Counted from the first letter of the stretch, positions 38,004 through 47,783 are shown. The stretch is DNA of 64,000 nt from Lachnospiraceae bacterium (GCA_029067085.1 JAIEFE010000014.1:1-64000), one strand, 5' to 3'. Notes: a model not told the origin generated them from the letters alone. Translations and numbers: made by a program.

Positions 38004-38041
38004 TGCAAACTGCTTCCTCCCGCCGCCGTATGATATTGAAA

Positions 38042-39259
38042 TCATTCAACTTCCGCTCCAGCATGTGTCATATATCCCACATTGTCCGGGAACTTCATAA
38101 AATCTACATATTCATACTTTAATAACGCTTCCATATTTCGAGGCGCCCAGAATTCCGTATTTTCATATTTCACTTTCTGCAGCGGAAAAATGTCTCTCGT
38201 TGGAATCCAATCTGTAATTTCCTTTTCTCCCGGATATCCTCTGTAATTATCTATCCCCGGGAAAAAGAGATCCGTCATTTCCTCGCTGATCATGGGATTA
38301 CTCTCACGTGCACTCCTTACAAAAATCATTTGCTCTCTGCAGCTTTCCATTGTCTGTACTTTCTCATTTATTTGATCAACCCATCTTTTATGCTCTTCGA
38401 TATCATATTCTTTTTTGTAAAAATCATATGCCCAAAGATCCATTACCCAATACCAGCTCTCTCCTGTAAGTTTTATGACCTGAATAAGATCGGGGTAAAG
38501 ATTCAAGACATATTTGTCCGGATATTTTTTGTAAAGCATACTGTTTTCAATCACGTTTCCATCCAAATCCGCCCAAGCATCTTTTTTCGGCTCGAAAGTC
38601 AATACCACACATTTTTCACGCGCAAACTCCAATAATTTTTCATATTCATTTCTTATTAATCCAAAATCCAGATCATCATCCCAGGGAACAAATCCCTGAT
38701 GCCTGACAGCTCCCAGCAAATTACCAAATGTCAAAAAAGGTTTGATATCCAGTTCTTTTATAAATTCGAAAAATTCCTTTGCATAATCCAAAGCTTTCAA
38801 CTGCCGCTTTCTCAACTCTCCTGTTGCCGGCTTCAATGTTGTTATATCCACGTGTCGCTGTAGATATTTAAACTGTGCCATGAGCTTATTCAGCATAAAC
38901 AAATAAGACTGTTTCTGCAGCCTTGTCCGTTCTTCCCTGTCCTGAAGCTGTTCCAGCCATTCATTCGCCGGTCTTTTATCATTACGGAGTGCTTCAAAAA
39001 CAACATAGCTATTTACTCCTGCACCTTCCAACTGATTACACACTTCCAGACAAAACTCAAGTTTAATGCACACAACAACAATATATTCCTGCCAAATTTC
39101 TAAAAGTCTTTCAAAGGATATAATTTTCTTTCCACTTATTTCCTTTTCATCATCACCTTTAACCCTATTGTCACAAAAGCAAAACACATTTTCAACCCCA
39201 AAATAAGAAAGTGCATCCCTGCCATAGTGTCCAGCGCCAAATAATATTATTTTTCTCAT
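38042..39259 (-). CDS. LicD-family transferase with N-terminal Rossmann module
   Basis: About 405 residues. Residues 1-100 start MRKIILFGAGHYGRDALSYF, with FCDNR and IVVVCIKLEF, the recurrent Rossmann module. Residues 140-290 contain the LicD signature FLTFGNLLGAVRHQGFVPWD followed by DDLDF. LicD proteins transfer phosphocholine from CDP-choline, and relatives (fukutin family) transfer ribitol phosphate. CMP-aminoethylphosphonate or the CDP-pentitol made by this locus is therefore the probable donor. The ATG at 39259, with GAGGA just upstream, begins exactly at the module. Confidence 0.85.
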   Translation of the reverse strand: MRKIILFGAGHYGRDALSYFGVENVFCFCDNRVKGDDEKEISGKKIISFERLLEIWQEYIVVVCIKLEFCLEVCNQLEGAGVNSYVVFEALRNDKRPANEWLEQLQDREERTRLQKQSYLFMLNKLMAQFKYLQRHVDITTLKPATGELRKRQLKALDYAKEFFEFIKELDIKPFLTFGNLLGAVRHQGFVPWDDDLDFGLIRNEYEKLLEFAREKCVVLTFEPKKDAWADLDGNVIENSMLYKKYPDKYVLNLYPDLIQVIKLTGESWYWVMDLWAYDFYKKEYDIEEHKRWVDQINEKVQTMESCREQMIFVRSARESNPMISEEMTDLFFPGIDNYRGYPGEKEITDWIPTRDIFPLQKVKYENTEFWAPRNMEALLKYEYVDFMKFPDNVGYMTHAGAEVE

Positions 39260-39300
39260 TCTATTCCTCACTGTCTTCTGTTCCTGCATTTTATCATCTG

Positions 39301-40527
39301 CTATTCGACCTGATCATTCAGCAAGCCGTCCGCGCGCGCAAATTTCCAAAAAAATTCTGTCTGATCAAACCACAGGATCTTATCTGTCACAATACCCAGT
39401 TTTTCCAAATCCGTCCTAATTTCTTGAGCCTTTTGAGGATTTTTAACAGTGATTACGATATAATCATATTCATATGCAGCTGTCACATCAGGTGATTCCA
39501 CCACAAACTCTTCGTTGTTCAAACGCTCATACGAAAAATCTATGCACGTTATGTAGCGCAAATCCGGTCGGCTTTGCAACTGTTTTCTATACTTCTTCCC
39601 CAGTTCTCCCGCCCCACATAATATAATCTTTGCGTCCGCAGGTATTTTATCCAGCCAATAGGGATCTACCCACAAAAGATTTTTATTCTTAAACCCCAAT
39701 AATGTATTTATCCCTTTATATAACAGCTCAGTGATATATATTTCCGACTGCTTACGCATATTCTCTGTAAAAAGCACATCATCATACAATCCCCTAAGAT
39801 ATTTATATACCGCATAGACCTTAAGAAGATATTCTTCACTTCCGCTATTTACCATAGAATTGGGCCGTATTCTATAATGATAAAACGGCCTGTGATAAAC
39901 ATAAACCGAACTGCAGTCTAAAAGAACCGTTAGCAGACACATTTTATCTTCCGCCATGGTAATCTCATCCGGAATTTTACACTGTGACTTTTGAATCAGC
40001 TCCTTTTTAAAAAGCTTATAGCAGAGACTGGCTTTCAATCCTGAAGAACACTTTTCCAAATTGTAAATGGCCTTGTCCCGCAATTCAAACATATCCTGCC
40101 CTTCAAATACACCCTGCGAAACAGTATCCATATGCGTCGTCGTATAATTTCCTTCCAGATAAAAACCGCAGGTCACCATAGCAACCTTATTTTCTTCCGC
40201 AATACGAAACAGCTGCTCATACATATCCGGCTCTATCCAGTCATCGCTGTCTACAAAAGCCACATAGGTTCCTTTTGCTGCCAATACGCCTGTTTTCCGC
40301 GCTGCTACCAGACCTCCGTTTTCTTTATGTATTATTTTGATCCTCTCATCTTTTAAAGCATACTCCGCCAATATTCGAGGAGAATCATCTGTCGATCCGT
40401 CATTCACGCAGATGATCTCTATTTCTTTTAATGTCTGATTCATTACACTTTCCAGACACTCCGGTAAATACCGTGCAGTATTATAGATTGGTATCACCAC
40501 CGATACTTTCAAACAACTATCTGTCAT
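39301..40527 (-). CDS. GT2 glycosyltransferase with C-terminal Rossmann module
   Basis: About 408 residues. The GT2 domain comes first (KVSVVIPIYNTARYLPECLE, NDGSTDDS, DXD-type FVDSDDW near residue 95). At about residue 300 begins AKIILCGAGELGKKYRKQL with CIDFS and YIVITVKNP, the recurrent module. No membrane helix is visible. It overlaps the neighbouring GT2 gene by 11 bases. The start at 40527 follows GGGGGAG; acceptor and sugar are unknown. Confidence 0.88.
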   Translation of the reverse strand: MTDSCLKVSVVIPIYNTARYLPECLESVMNQTLKEIEIICVNDGSTDDSPRILAEYALKDERIKIIHKENGGLVAARKTGVLAAKGTYVAFVDSDDWIEPDMYEQLFRIAEENKVAMVTCGFYLEGNYTTTHMDTVSQGVFEGQDMFELRDKAIYNLEKCSSGLKASLCYKLFKKELIQKSQCKIPDEITMAEDKMCLLTVLLDCSSVYVYHRPFYHYRIRPNSMVNSGSEEYLLKVYAVYKYLRGLYDDVLFTENMRKQSEIYITELLYKGINTLLGFKNKNLLWVDPYWLDKIPADAKIILCGAGELGKKYRKQLQSRPDLRYITCIDFSYERLNNEEFVVESPDVTAAYEYDYIVITVKNPQKAQEIRTDLEKLGIVTDKILWFDQTEFFWKFARADGLLNDQVE

Positions 40528-41767
40528 TTTCTCCCCCATCATTTACCTCAATCATTTCCATCCAGTGAAAAAAGCCATTCTCTCTCAACTGCTCACGAAT
40601 TTCACTGTAATACCTGGGAATTGTCGCAATCAAGACGAGACATTTTTCTTTTATCTCATGGTAGTCCTGCAATTCCTTCACCGAGTTTCCCAGCAGGCTC
40701 TTCTTATTTCCGGAAGTATTGGAAACTGCTATTCCATATATAGAAATATCATATTGATCCAGCATCTCAACCGCACTTCTTGCAATATCACCCGCACCGT
40801 AAAGAATCACGTATGGATACTGCCGTATCTTTTCCGCCTGCTCTGCAGTGATATGCAGCAATTTACCTGATTGTAGAAATAACTCTGAAAATGTCCGATA
40901 TAATTTCAAATATTCCGGTTTATCCTTCAACAGTGCAGGCTCGAACGTCCTGTTCTCCCATTTGCGGTAGACACTGATATACTCTCTGCTTACTTTCCTT
41001 ATATAGCCCTCAATGGCCTGATTCATCTCCCGGCAAAAGTCATTCTGCAGATACAGTTTCATCATTTCACATATGGAAATCATATAGCTCTCAATGCTTT
41101 TTCCAGTGATTCCGGTAGTCATGATAGAGGTTTGTCTGACCCGGTATCTGTACAATTTACGGTTTAAGCTGTATACCTTCCGAGCCTTTATCAAGCACTG
41201 AAAGGTAAATAACATATCTTCATACAGAATACCATCATAAAAAGAAATATGATTTTCCACCAGAAATTTTCTGCTCACCAATTTGGACCATGCAGAAAAA
41301 ATTGTGCTGTCCGTACCGACAAATTCTTTGAAAAAAGCCTCTCCGGTGTATAAGCCATCCTTCATCTTATAGGCATACTGTCTGGCAATGATTGCTGTAT
41401 CCGCTGTCATCTGCTCATAATCAAAGCACACCATATCACACTCGGATACGACTTCCATGCAGCTTTTCACAAGATCCGGAGCAATCGTATCATCCGAATC
41501 TACAAACAGAACATATTCGCCCGTCGCCCTCTCCAGTCCTGTATTTCTTGTATAGGCTAACCCGCCATTTTTTTCATTTTCCAGAATAACAATACGCGGA
41601 TCATTCTGCTCGTATTCTTTTAAAACTGCCAGTGAACCATCTGTAGAACAGTCATTGATACATAAAATCTCCAGTTCTTTATAAGTCTGGTTTATTATGC
41701 TTTCCAGACACTCCCGTAGGTACGCTTCCACGTTATACACCGGAACGATCACAGATACTTTTTCCAT
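40517..41767 (-). CDS. GT2 glycosyltransferase with C-terminal Rossmann module
   Basis: 416 residues: GT2 domain (KVSVIVPVYNVEAYLRECLE, NDCSTDGS, LFVDSDDTI) followed from about residue 318 by YVILYGAGDIARSAVEML, IYGIAVSNT and CLVLIATIPRYYSEI, a copy of the recurrent module with an Asn/Ser-rich turn where others have Asp. Same architecture as the next gene downstream (39301-40527), but too different to be a recent duplicate. Probably adds one sugar to the same glycan. Confidence 0.88.
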   Translation of the reverse strand: MEKVSVIVPVYNVEAYLRECLESIINQTYKELEILCINDCSTDGSLAVLKEYEQNDPRIVILENEKNGGLAYTRNTGLERATGEYVLFVDSDDTIAPDLVKSCMEVVSECDMVCFDYEQMTADTAIIARQYAYKMKDGLYTGEAFFKEFVGTDSTIFSAWSKLVSRKFLVENHISFYDGILYEDMLFTFQCLIKARKVYSLNRKLYRYRVRQTSIMTTGITGKSIESYMISICEMMKLYLQNDFCREMNQAIEGYIRKVSREYISVYRKWENRTFEPALLKDKPEYLKLYRTFSELFLQSGKLLHITAEQAEKIRQYPYVILYGAGDIARSAVEMLDQYDISIYGIAVSNTSGNKKSLLGNSVKELQDYHEIKEKCLVLIATIPRYYSEIREQLRENGFFHWMEMIEVNDGGENDR

Positions 41768-41801
41768 GTAGGGCTATCCTCACTTTTTTTAAATATCAGT
41801 T

Positions 41802-43556
41802 TCACCCACAGACCGTAATGCGCGTCTTTATCTGTTCATACAGATGTCCCTTTTTCTGCTCATCCTCTACAATCTGATCATTCTCTACCAACTCTATGTA
41901 TCCATTGTCATATATAGCCAATCTGCTCTGATCTTCAAAAATGAAGACTTCATACGCCCTTAAGCCCTTTTCCTGTCCACATTTCTTATATAAATACTGA
42001 AAATCCGGATTATATATGGCAGAACGCTGTGCCTTTACAATATCCGGCTGCTTCTTTATAAATTTTCTCTTTTCCATTAAGGAGACAAGTATCTCATTAA
42101 TTTCCATTAATGAAATATTTTTATCACTTACTCCAATACCCATCTCCGGAGATTTAATGATAAATGGTATATGTAGCAGATCGTCGTGATATGTTAAACA
42201 GAGCGATGGTATCTCTTCAAGCTTCTTATCCTGATCAAAAATGATATTTCCGTGATCCGCATAAACGAACATCCTGCACTTCATGCGCTCCAAAAAAGGT
42301 ACCAGAACATCATCCAGATACCTCATAGCATTTCTGTGTTGTCCAATATAATCAGTCCTTATCTTACCACCGTGTTTAGCCAAAAAATCAAACAGGATGC
42401 TCGTTCCCTCTGCTATAAACCCTTCCTTTATGTAAGGGTTTGGATATGAATAATGGCTTTCATACAATACATGCACATAAAACAATCCATTTTTCTCATT
42501 CATAGCATCCAATATAAAACTCCACAGCTTTTCCGTTACAGTCTCATATACTTCTTTCCGCATGATTCCTTCGGCGTCAACATACTTTATAAAATCCGTA
42601 TAAAAATATATATTTCTTTTCTGCTGTTTTGCTATTTGTATAAAACGACATTCTCCTTCAGACACACAGTTTCTTTCATAATATTTGGTCCGCATGTCTG
42701 AAATTTCTCCATACGCCGGAACCAGACTCTCGTAAGTAGAAGTGGATACCGCATACGCGTTTACATACTGACAGCACCGGTCTTGGACAAATGTATGCAA
42801 CCGGGGCATATCCCCACTGGAAATATCTTTGTTTCTCATACCGTCAAGACACAACATGAACACATTATCTTCAGCTATTTGCTCTGCGGCCCTGCACTCC
42901 ATCTCATACAACTCTTTTATCTGACACAGTAATTTATGATATTTTTCACAGTCAATAAACCGACACAGTGCCTCTGTACACTCAGCCGCAAGCCGGAAAT
43001 CCTTGATCTCTACAAAGCTTTTGACGATCTCCAGAAACAAATTCTCTTTTTTCTCTGCATCACTTTCCTCTGCAAGTAAGGTTCGTAATCTGTTAATCTT
43101 GGCATATTTTCTATAAGGATGGGAAAACAGATAATACTCTTTTCTTAAAATGATGCCATTTTTTTCAAAATAGTCATAAATATCAAGACATTTCACAGAT
43201 GGATACTCTTTTTCTATCAAAGCCCGTATCTCATTTCTATACTTAAAGGACGATATGATAATCCCATCGATCTCATAAAGACTCACTTCTTGGCTATGAA
43301 TAACCTTGAAACCGGAATCCTCAGAATACTTTTCCGCATGTTCGTCCACAATGAATTTCACCGACTTCAATTCGTTCATAAAATCCGCCATGAGCATTCT
43401 GGTATGTTCCCCGTAACACCAGATCGCCGGTTTTTTACAGCTTTGTACAAACGCTTCAAGAGCATCTCTAATCATGAAATTCACATTAGTCGCATCATTT
43501 TCTGTCTCAAAACCATATTCTGTCAGCAGAGTCTTATATTTTTCTTCCAGTGCCAT
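41802..43556 (-). CDS. soluble alkaline-phosphatase-superfamily protein fused to Rossmann-like module
   Basis: 584 residues without signal peptide or membrane helix. Residues 42-125 form a module (KPAIWCYGEHTRMLMADF, FIVDEHA, GIIISSFKYRNEI) equivalent to the GAG-type module of its neighbours. Residues 230-500 resemble sulfatases, phosphoglycerol transferases and phosphoethanolamine transferases: FMLCLDGMR (Asp238), candidate nucleophile in STSTYESLVP (271-280), YESHYSYP and YADHGN (Asp434-His435), then HIPFIIKSPEMG. Extracytoplasmic members of this superfamily normally have membrane anchors. A paralog is at 52183-53952. A cytoplasmic phosphate- or phosphonate-group transferase or hydrolase is my inference. 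Confidence 0.75.
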   Translation of the reverse strand: MALEEKYKTLLTEYGFETENDATNVNFMIRDALEAFVQSCKKPAIWCYGEHTRMLMADFMNELKSVKFIVDEHAEKYSEDSGFKVIHSQEVSLYEIDGIIISSFKYRNEIRALIEKEYPSVKCLDIYDYFEKNGIILRKEYYLFSHPYRKYAKINRLRTLLAEESDAEKKENLFLEIVKSFVEIKDFRLAAECTEALCRFIDCEKYHKLLCQIKELYEMECRAAEQIAEDNVFMLCLDGMRNKDISSGDMPRLHTFVQDRCCQYVNAYAVSTSTYESLVPAYGEISDMRTKYYERNCVSEGECRFIQIAKQQKRNIYFYTDFIKYVDAEGIMRKEVYETVTEKLWSFILDAMNEKNGLFYVHVLYESHYSYPNPYIKEGFIAEGTSILFDFLAKHGGKIRTDYIGQHRNAMRYLDDVLVPFLERMKCRMFVYADHGNIIFDQDKKLEEIPSLCLTYHDDLLHIPFIIKSPEMGIGVSDKNISLMEINEILVSLMEKRKFIKKQPDIVKAQRSAIYNPDFQYLYKKCGQEKGLRAYEVFIFEDQSRLAIYDNGYIELVENDQIVEDEQKKGHLYEQIKTRITVCG

Positions 43557-43599
43557 GACCTTACCTCTTTCAGCATCAATACTTAAAGCTATCCATCAC

Positions 43600-45675
43600 C
43601 TACTCCAAACATGCATCCAAAATCTCTTTAGTTGTTTGTGGAATTAAATTATCTATATCTGTATTCACACCATCACTCAACTTTGCCCGAACTGATGAAG
43701 CGCTTATTATTTGTTCGCTGTTCATCATTCTAGGAATTTCCACAATATGAATTCCATGCTCCGGCAAAATTCTTTTCATGGCCGCATTATATTCATTTGT
43801 AACCCTATCCTCTAATTCTTCACCAACAAACCTATATGTAATATTCAACTTCGGTGCAATCTGCTCCGCAAAAAGTGTTATATCATATTCTACGTTATGA
43901 ACAATATCTTCATCTTCAATTTTCAAGAAATACTCTGGAAATGTTGTTTGTGATAATATAAAATTTCCACTGGGAACAACTGTCAAATTTTTTATATCTT
44001 TTGTTCCCTCCACTACCATCGCAAAGCGCTCTTTGAAAGTAAATACAGATTTATCCTCCTCCACAACGAAAATAATTAGATGGTCTATTTGTTTGATTGC
44101 CTGCTCTATAAGATATCTATGACCTAAGGTAAACGGATTACAATTCATTACAATAGCGCCAATCGTTCCCGTATGCGTTTCTGCAAAACCGTGAAAGCAT
44201 CTTTCCAAATATCCAAATGTAATAAAATCACTTTTCATCTCCACTTGTTCCTTTTTATCCAGTTTTTTCTGTACAATCGGTTCAAGAATTTTTAGAATTT
44301 CGTCTGCATAAACGCTATTCAGTTTATGATTACTATGCAATGGGTCATCCAGCATCCATGTTGCTGGCACTTTATGTTTCTCACAAATATCTATTAAGTT
44401 GATACTAGGAACACCCACATATTTTCTATTTTCATTAAAAAGAATAACAATATCTCCTGCATTTAATTTGGTTGATACTACCCTGTTAAGTTCCGTCATT
44501 TGATCCGAAAAAGCCCCATAATTAACACATTTTACTTTATATCCTTTCTCATTTAATCTTGCCTGTAAATAACTTTCTATGGTATGTTCATCAGCAACAT
44601 TGTGCCCTATTATAATACATGGGCCGTAAAAATAAATGCATCTTTGATAATCTGATGGTTGGTTTAATGTCCTTCTCTCACCATCCTTTACCTTATATTT
44701 TTCTCTATCTGTATCTTTCAATTTACTAATCCCATCTATGTGTTCTTCTTCTGCAAGATACCCCGTCATCTTTTTTATATATTCCTCACTATATAACTCC
44801 GCATAAAAATCCTCTCTAAATTCTTCGGGAAATATATCGTTACCTAACGGTTTTTTCCCTATCTTTGAATACTTATCCAATATATCTCTTTGTAAGTTTT
44901 TCCAATACTCTCTTTTATTATCTTCAGTATTCAAAGTAAACACATGAACACCGTTTGATATAATTTCTTTTAAAATTTCATCTCCTACTGCCTCCCCTAT
45001 TACATCCCCTAGCGCATCATAAGTTTTAGCTTTAAGCCCATCAAATTTTTTGTTAAGTATATCATGATATAAAGTTTTTGTTCCCCTTAACTCATCCTCA
45101 TCAGTAAACAATATATAATCTACATGTTCAACTATATCCATAATGTCTTTTCGATCTATGATGGATACCTGTACATCCATGTTTAAAAGATTATCATACC
45201 AGATCCTCATAAGCTCCTTTTTTTTTACAAAATCTTTACATGGATTTACTAATGCAAATCTCCTGTTTTTCTTCCAAAAATCTTCTGCATATTTATTCGC
45301 TTTTAGTTGTTCAAAATCATTGATTGCAATGAAATCATCCCATCTTGAATATTCCCCCAAAAGTTCATTATCAACACTTACAACTGGCAATGCATTAATC
45401 TTATTGTTATCCTTAAAAATCTGTTTCACACGCATATATTCATTTGGTCTAACACTGGTAAAACATTTATTCACTGTCACAAAATCTTTTCCTGCTTCAT
45501 ATGCTCTATGAACATCCCCCATACTGATGATGCCATATAACTTCATGTTTTTCTCACAATATATAACATTAGATGGACGTTCCATAAGTATAGAACTGAG
45601 TTGCCCAAAACTCACTTCATCATTTTCGTCTGTAAGATAAAAACAAGTAAGTTTTTCAAACCTTGTATATATCAT
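43600..45675 (-). CDS. CBS-domain / citrate-lyase-ligase-like nucleotidyltransferase fusion
   Basis: About 691 residues in three parts. Residues 1-115: a CBS-pair-like region (SFGQLSSILMERPSNVIYCE, KLYGIISMGDVHRAYEAG, ALPVVSVDNELLGEY). Residues 130-500: an uncharacterised region including YFYGPCIIIGHNVADEHTIE and AGDIVILFNENRKY, faintly like an SGNH/GDSL fold. Residues 510-691: an adenylyltransferase/cytidylyltransferase domain like the C-terminal part of citrate lyase ligase (GAIVMNCNPFTLGHRYLIEQ, with TLGH as the HxGH-type motif). Very AT-rich. RBS GAAGGGAGAAG supports the start at 45675. Reaction unknown; it may activate an acid or polyol phosphate for the glycan. Confidence 0.7.
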   Translation of the reverse strand: MIYTRFEKLTCFYLTDENDEVSFGQLSSILMERPSNVIYCEKNMKLYGIISMGDVHRAYEAGKDFVTVNKCFTSVRPNEYMRVKQIFKDNNKINALPVVSVDNELLGEYSRWDDFIAINDFEQLKANKYAEDFWKKNRRFALVNPCKDFVKKKELMRIWYDNLLNMDVQVSIIDRKDIMDIVEHVDYILFTDEDELRGTKTLYHDILNKKFDGLKAKTYDALGDVIGEAVGDEILKEIISNGVHVFTLNTEDNKREYWKNLQRDILDKYSKIGKKPLGNDIFPEEFREDFYAELYSEEYIKKMTGYLAEEEHIDGISKLKDTDREKYKVKDGERRTLNQPSDYQRCIYFYGPCIIIGHNVADEHTIESYLQARLNEKGYKVKCVNYGAFSDQMTELNRVVSTKLNAGDIVILFNENRKYVGVPSINLIDICEKHKVPATWMLDDPLHSNHKLNSVYADEILKILEPIVQKKLDKKEQVEMKSDFITFGYLERCFHGFAETHTGTIGAIVMNCNPFTLGHRYLIEQAIKQIDHLIIFVVEEDKSVFTFKERFAMVVEGTKDIKNLTVVPSGNFILSQTTFPEYFLKIEDEDIVHNVEYDITLFAEQIAPKLNITYRFVGEELEDRVTNEYNAAMKRILPEHGIHIVEIPRMMNSEQIISASSVRAKLSDGVNTDIDNLIPQTTKEILDACLE

Positions 45676-45726
45676 TATACTTCTCCCTTCAATGTCGTAG
45701 GCAATCCTAAAAGAGCATTCCATCTG

Positions 45727-45816
45727 CTAATATATTTTCTTACACCGCGATGCTAACCTCAGACGTTTACGCCGATATTTCGGCATTGTCAGTTTTTTCT
45801 TATACGTGATTGTCAC
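45727..45816 (-). CDS. 29-residue basic ORF resembling part of PEP mutase
   Basis: GTG-initiated frame in the gap between two genes, containing KKKLTMPKYRRKRLRLA. This closely resembles the linker of the PEP mutase in this window (KEKLAMPEFRRKRLRQL at about residue 143). It may be a remnant of a duplicated nucleotidyltransferase-mutase gene or a small basic peptide. The start codon is poorly supported (only AGAG upstream). Confidence 0.3.
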   Translation of the reverse strand: MTITYKKKLTMPKYRRKRLRLASRCKKIY

Positions 45817-45819
45817 TCT

Positions 45820-46995
45820 CTAAAGATTCTTTTTTATAATCTGATTGATCAGGAAACTAGCCGTGCTTTCAATCTGGTCAAACGCCACCTTTTTCATCAA
45901 ATTTATCCCAAATGCATCCCGGACTTTGTTCAAGAGCTCATCTGTATAAATTAAAGTACCGTCTCTGACATCTTCCACCCCATCCAAATATATGGATTCC
46001 TTATTCGTTTTTCTCATACTTACCAAGTCAAAATAATCCTCGCAGATATATGCCCGAACCTTTTCGCCTGTTCCATCCACAATAACAGGATAACCGCCTA
46101 GCTCACCAAACGCACCCGGACAATGAATCTTTGTTTTCTTTTGCTCTCGCACTGAAGCTAGCAACGCTTCGATAATTTCAAAGTTACTGGAAGCATTCAT
46201 CATATTTCTCTTTGCATCCACCGGCATAGGAATCGCACATAGAGAAAAAATTTGCTTTTGATCAACGGAAAGCTTTTGTCCATTATACCGCAGGTCAAGA
46301 AGCATATCCATGCCTTCGGTATGCCCCTCTTTACTAATAACCACATCATGAAAATGTGCCACTGCAAATGTGACATCTATATTCCAGTAATCCTTTATTC
46401 CCAATTTTTCTGCCACCGCAAATTTAATTCGAGGCACCAGATGATTGATATTGCCGCTTCCAAAGTCAGGATATGCCATTCCGGCCGATTTGAGCCACGG
46501 ATTAACTGCGTCGGAATAGGACGTATTAATCACGATCGCATCGGAATCTGTCTGCTCATAAGCCAACATAATATTTCTGGTGTATTTAATCGCCAAAGGT
46601 GTCCAAATCCCATATGCTCTGATATTTTTCCATGAGATGCTTCCATACTTAAGTCCTGGATAAGCGCGGCTACTATTCACAATAAAATCCGGCTTATATT
46701 CCTTAATCGCCTCTGAGACTGCTACGACATCATTAAGATCTACACCGCCAATCACAGTAATCTCCGTTCTGTTTTTTCCCCTTATCAGTGCAGAAACCCT
46801 TACAATATTTACATCTGACTGCATCTTTTCCGCATTACGTCCGACAACACAGATTTCTACCGTCTCGTCTCCTGTTGATACCAGATAATCCAACAAATAA
46901 TTTCCAACACTTCCCAGTCCAATAATCATAATTCGCGCTTTGCGTATTTCCAGCTCGTTTTTTAATCTATTTAATCTTTCATTCAGTGTTTTCAC
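45820..46995 (-). CDS. NAD(P)-binding saccharopine-dehydrogenase-like protein
   Basis: A 391-residue protein with an N-terminal Rossmann fold (ARIMIIGLGSVGNYLLDYLV at residue 20 onward) and strand 2 ending VVGRNAEKM, then PDFIVNSSRAYPG and the NTSYSDAVNPWLKSAG region. The layout is that of saccharopine dehydrogenase-like or homospermidine-synthase-like oxidoreductases, but the catalytic part is not recognised. Set in the glycan locus beside a nucleotidyltransferase and an epimerase; it may oxidise or epimerise a sugar precursor. It is distinct from the short recurrent module, as it has a full-size catalytic C-terminus. Confidence 0.65.
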   Translation of the reverse strand: MKTLNERLNRLKNELEIRKARIMIIGLGSVGNYLLDYLVSTGDETVEICVVGRNAEKMQSDVNIVRVSALIRGKNRTEITVIGGVDLNDVVAVSEAIKEYKPDFIVNSSRAYPGLKYGSISWKNIRAYGIWTPLAIKYTRNIMLAYEQTDSDAIVINTSYSDAVNPWLKSAGMAYPDFGSGNINHLVPRIKFAVAEKLGIKDYWNIDVTFAVAHFHDVVISKEGHTEGMDMLLDLRYNGQKLSVDQKQIFSLCAIPMPVDAKRNMMNASSNFEIIEALLASVREQKKTKIHCPGAFGELGGYPVIVDGTGEKVRAYICEDYFDLVSMRKTNKESIYLDGVEDVRDGTLIYTDELLNKVRDAFGINLMKKVAFDQIESTASFLINQIIKKNL

Positions 46996-47042
46996 ATTCT
47001 CATCCTCCTGATAAAACTACTGTTTCCCTCCCCTTAGGACAA

Positions 47043-47783
47043 TCACATCTTTGCTCTGTTAAAATCATCGACCGTATTACAATTAATCCATTTTTCCAAA
47101 GCAACAAGCTCATACTCATCCTGATTAAGGTTACCAAAATACTGCTGTATAAAGCTCAGATTTGTCTGTTTCCATTCTTCTTTCGTAAGCTGACTCATTG
47201 CATTCAACACACGCTTTCGCTGTGAGAATTTCCAAATCTGGCCGGAATTAAAAATCCCTAAAAAGGGTTCCTTGATTTCCAACATCGCATGATGCGTGTC
47301 GAATATATAATGGATGCTATACTGCGCGTCATAATAAAAAGCAACTGCCCGATCTGCCAGTATTGCGTCGTTAATATAGGTAATTACATTTCCTCTAGTT
47401 TCCCAGATACGTTTAAAGCTTTTATCATCAACCCACAAATCACCTTCCGCAAAAACCAGTTCTTCATAATCCAACTCTTTTACGGCTTCCAATCCCAGAT
47501 AAAGGCTATAACCCGATCCATATTCCTCATACTTTTCATTTTTAACTAACATAATGCGATCGCGAAATTCTTCAAAATACTGATTGATTGTTTCCTTTAA
47601 TTCGTCATATTTAAATCCCCCCACGATTACATACATGTCAATTCCTGGATTCTGTTTAAGCATATGGTAAAGTAAAGATTCCCTGATATCATTTTTATGG
47701 TAAAGACACTTCAAGCAAGGTTTTCCCACCGACCGGCTGAATCTACTGGCAACTCCCGCCACTGTAATTATCATGATTTTCAA
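47043..47783 (-). CDS. nucleotidyltransferase-like protein
   Basis: About 246 residues resembling GT-A-fold NTP transferases: IITVAGVASRFSRSVGKPCL in place of the usual GxGxRxxPxxxxxPK loop, AEGDLWVDDKSF where others have the DXD-type motif, and a C-terminal region similar to LicC-type enzymes (VALEKWINCNTVDDFNRAKM). The TTG at 47783 is the likely start: AAGGAG lies 8 bases upstream and TTGA overlaps the stop of the epimerase gene. Probably activates a sugar or polyol phosphate; nucleotide and substrate unknown. Confidence 0.7.
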   Translation of the reverse strand: MKIMIITVAGVASRFSRSVGKPCLKCLYHKNDIRESLLYHMLKQNPGIDMYVIVGGFKYDELKETINQYFEEFRDRIMLVKNEKYEEYGSGYSLYLGLEAVKELDYEELVFAEGDLWVDDKSFKRIWETRGNVITYINDAILADRAVAFYYDAQYSIHYIFDTHHAMLEIKEPFLGIFNSGQIWKFSQRKRVLNAMSQLTKEEWKQTNLSFIQQYFGNLNQDEYELVALEKWINCNTVDDFNRAKM

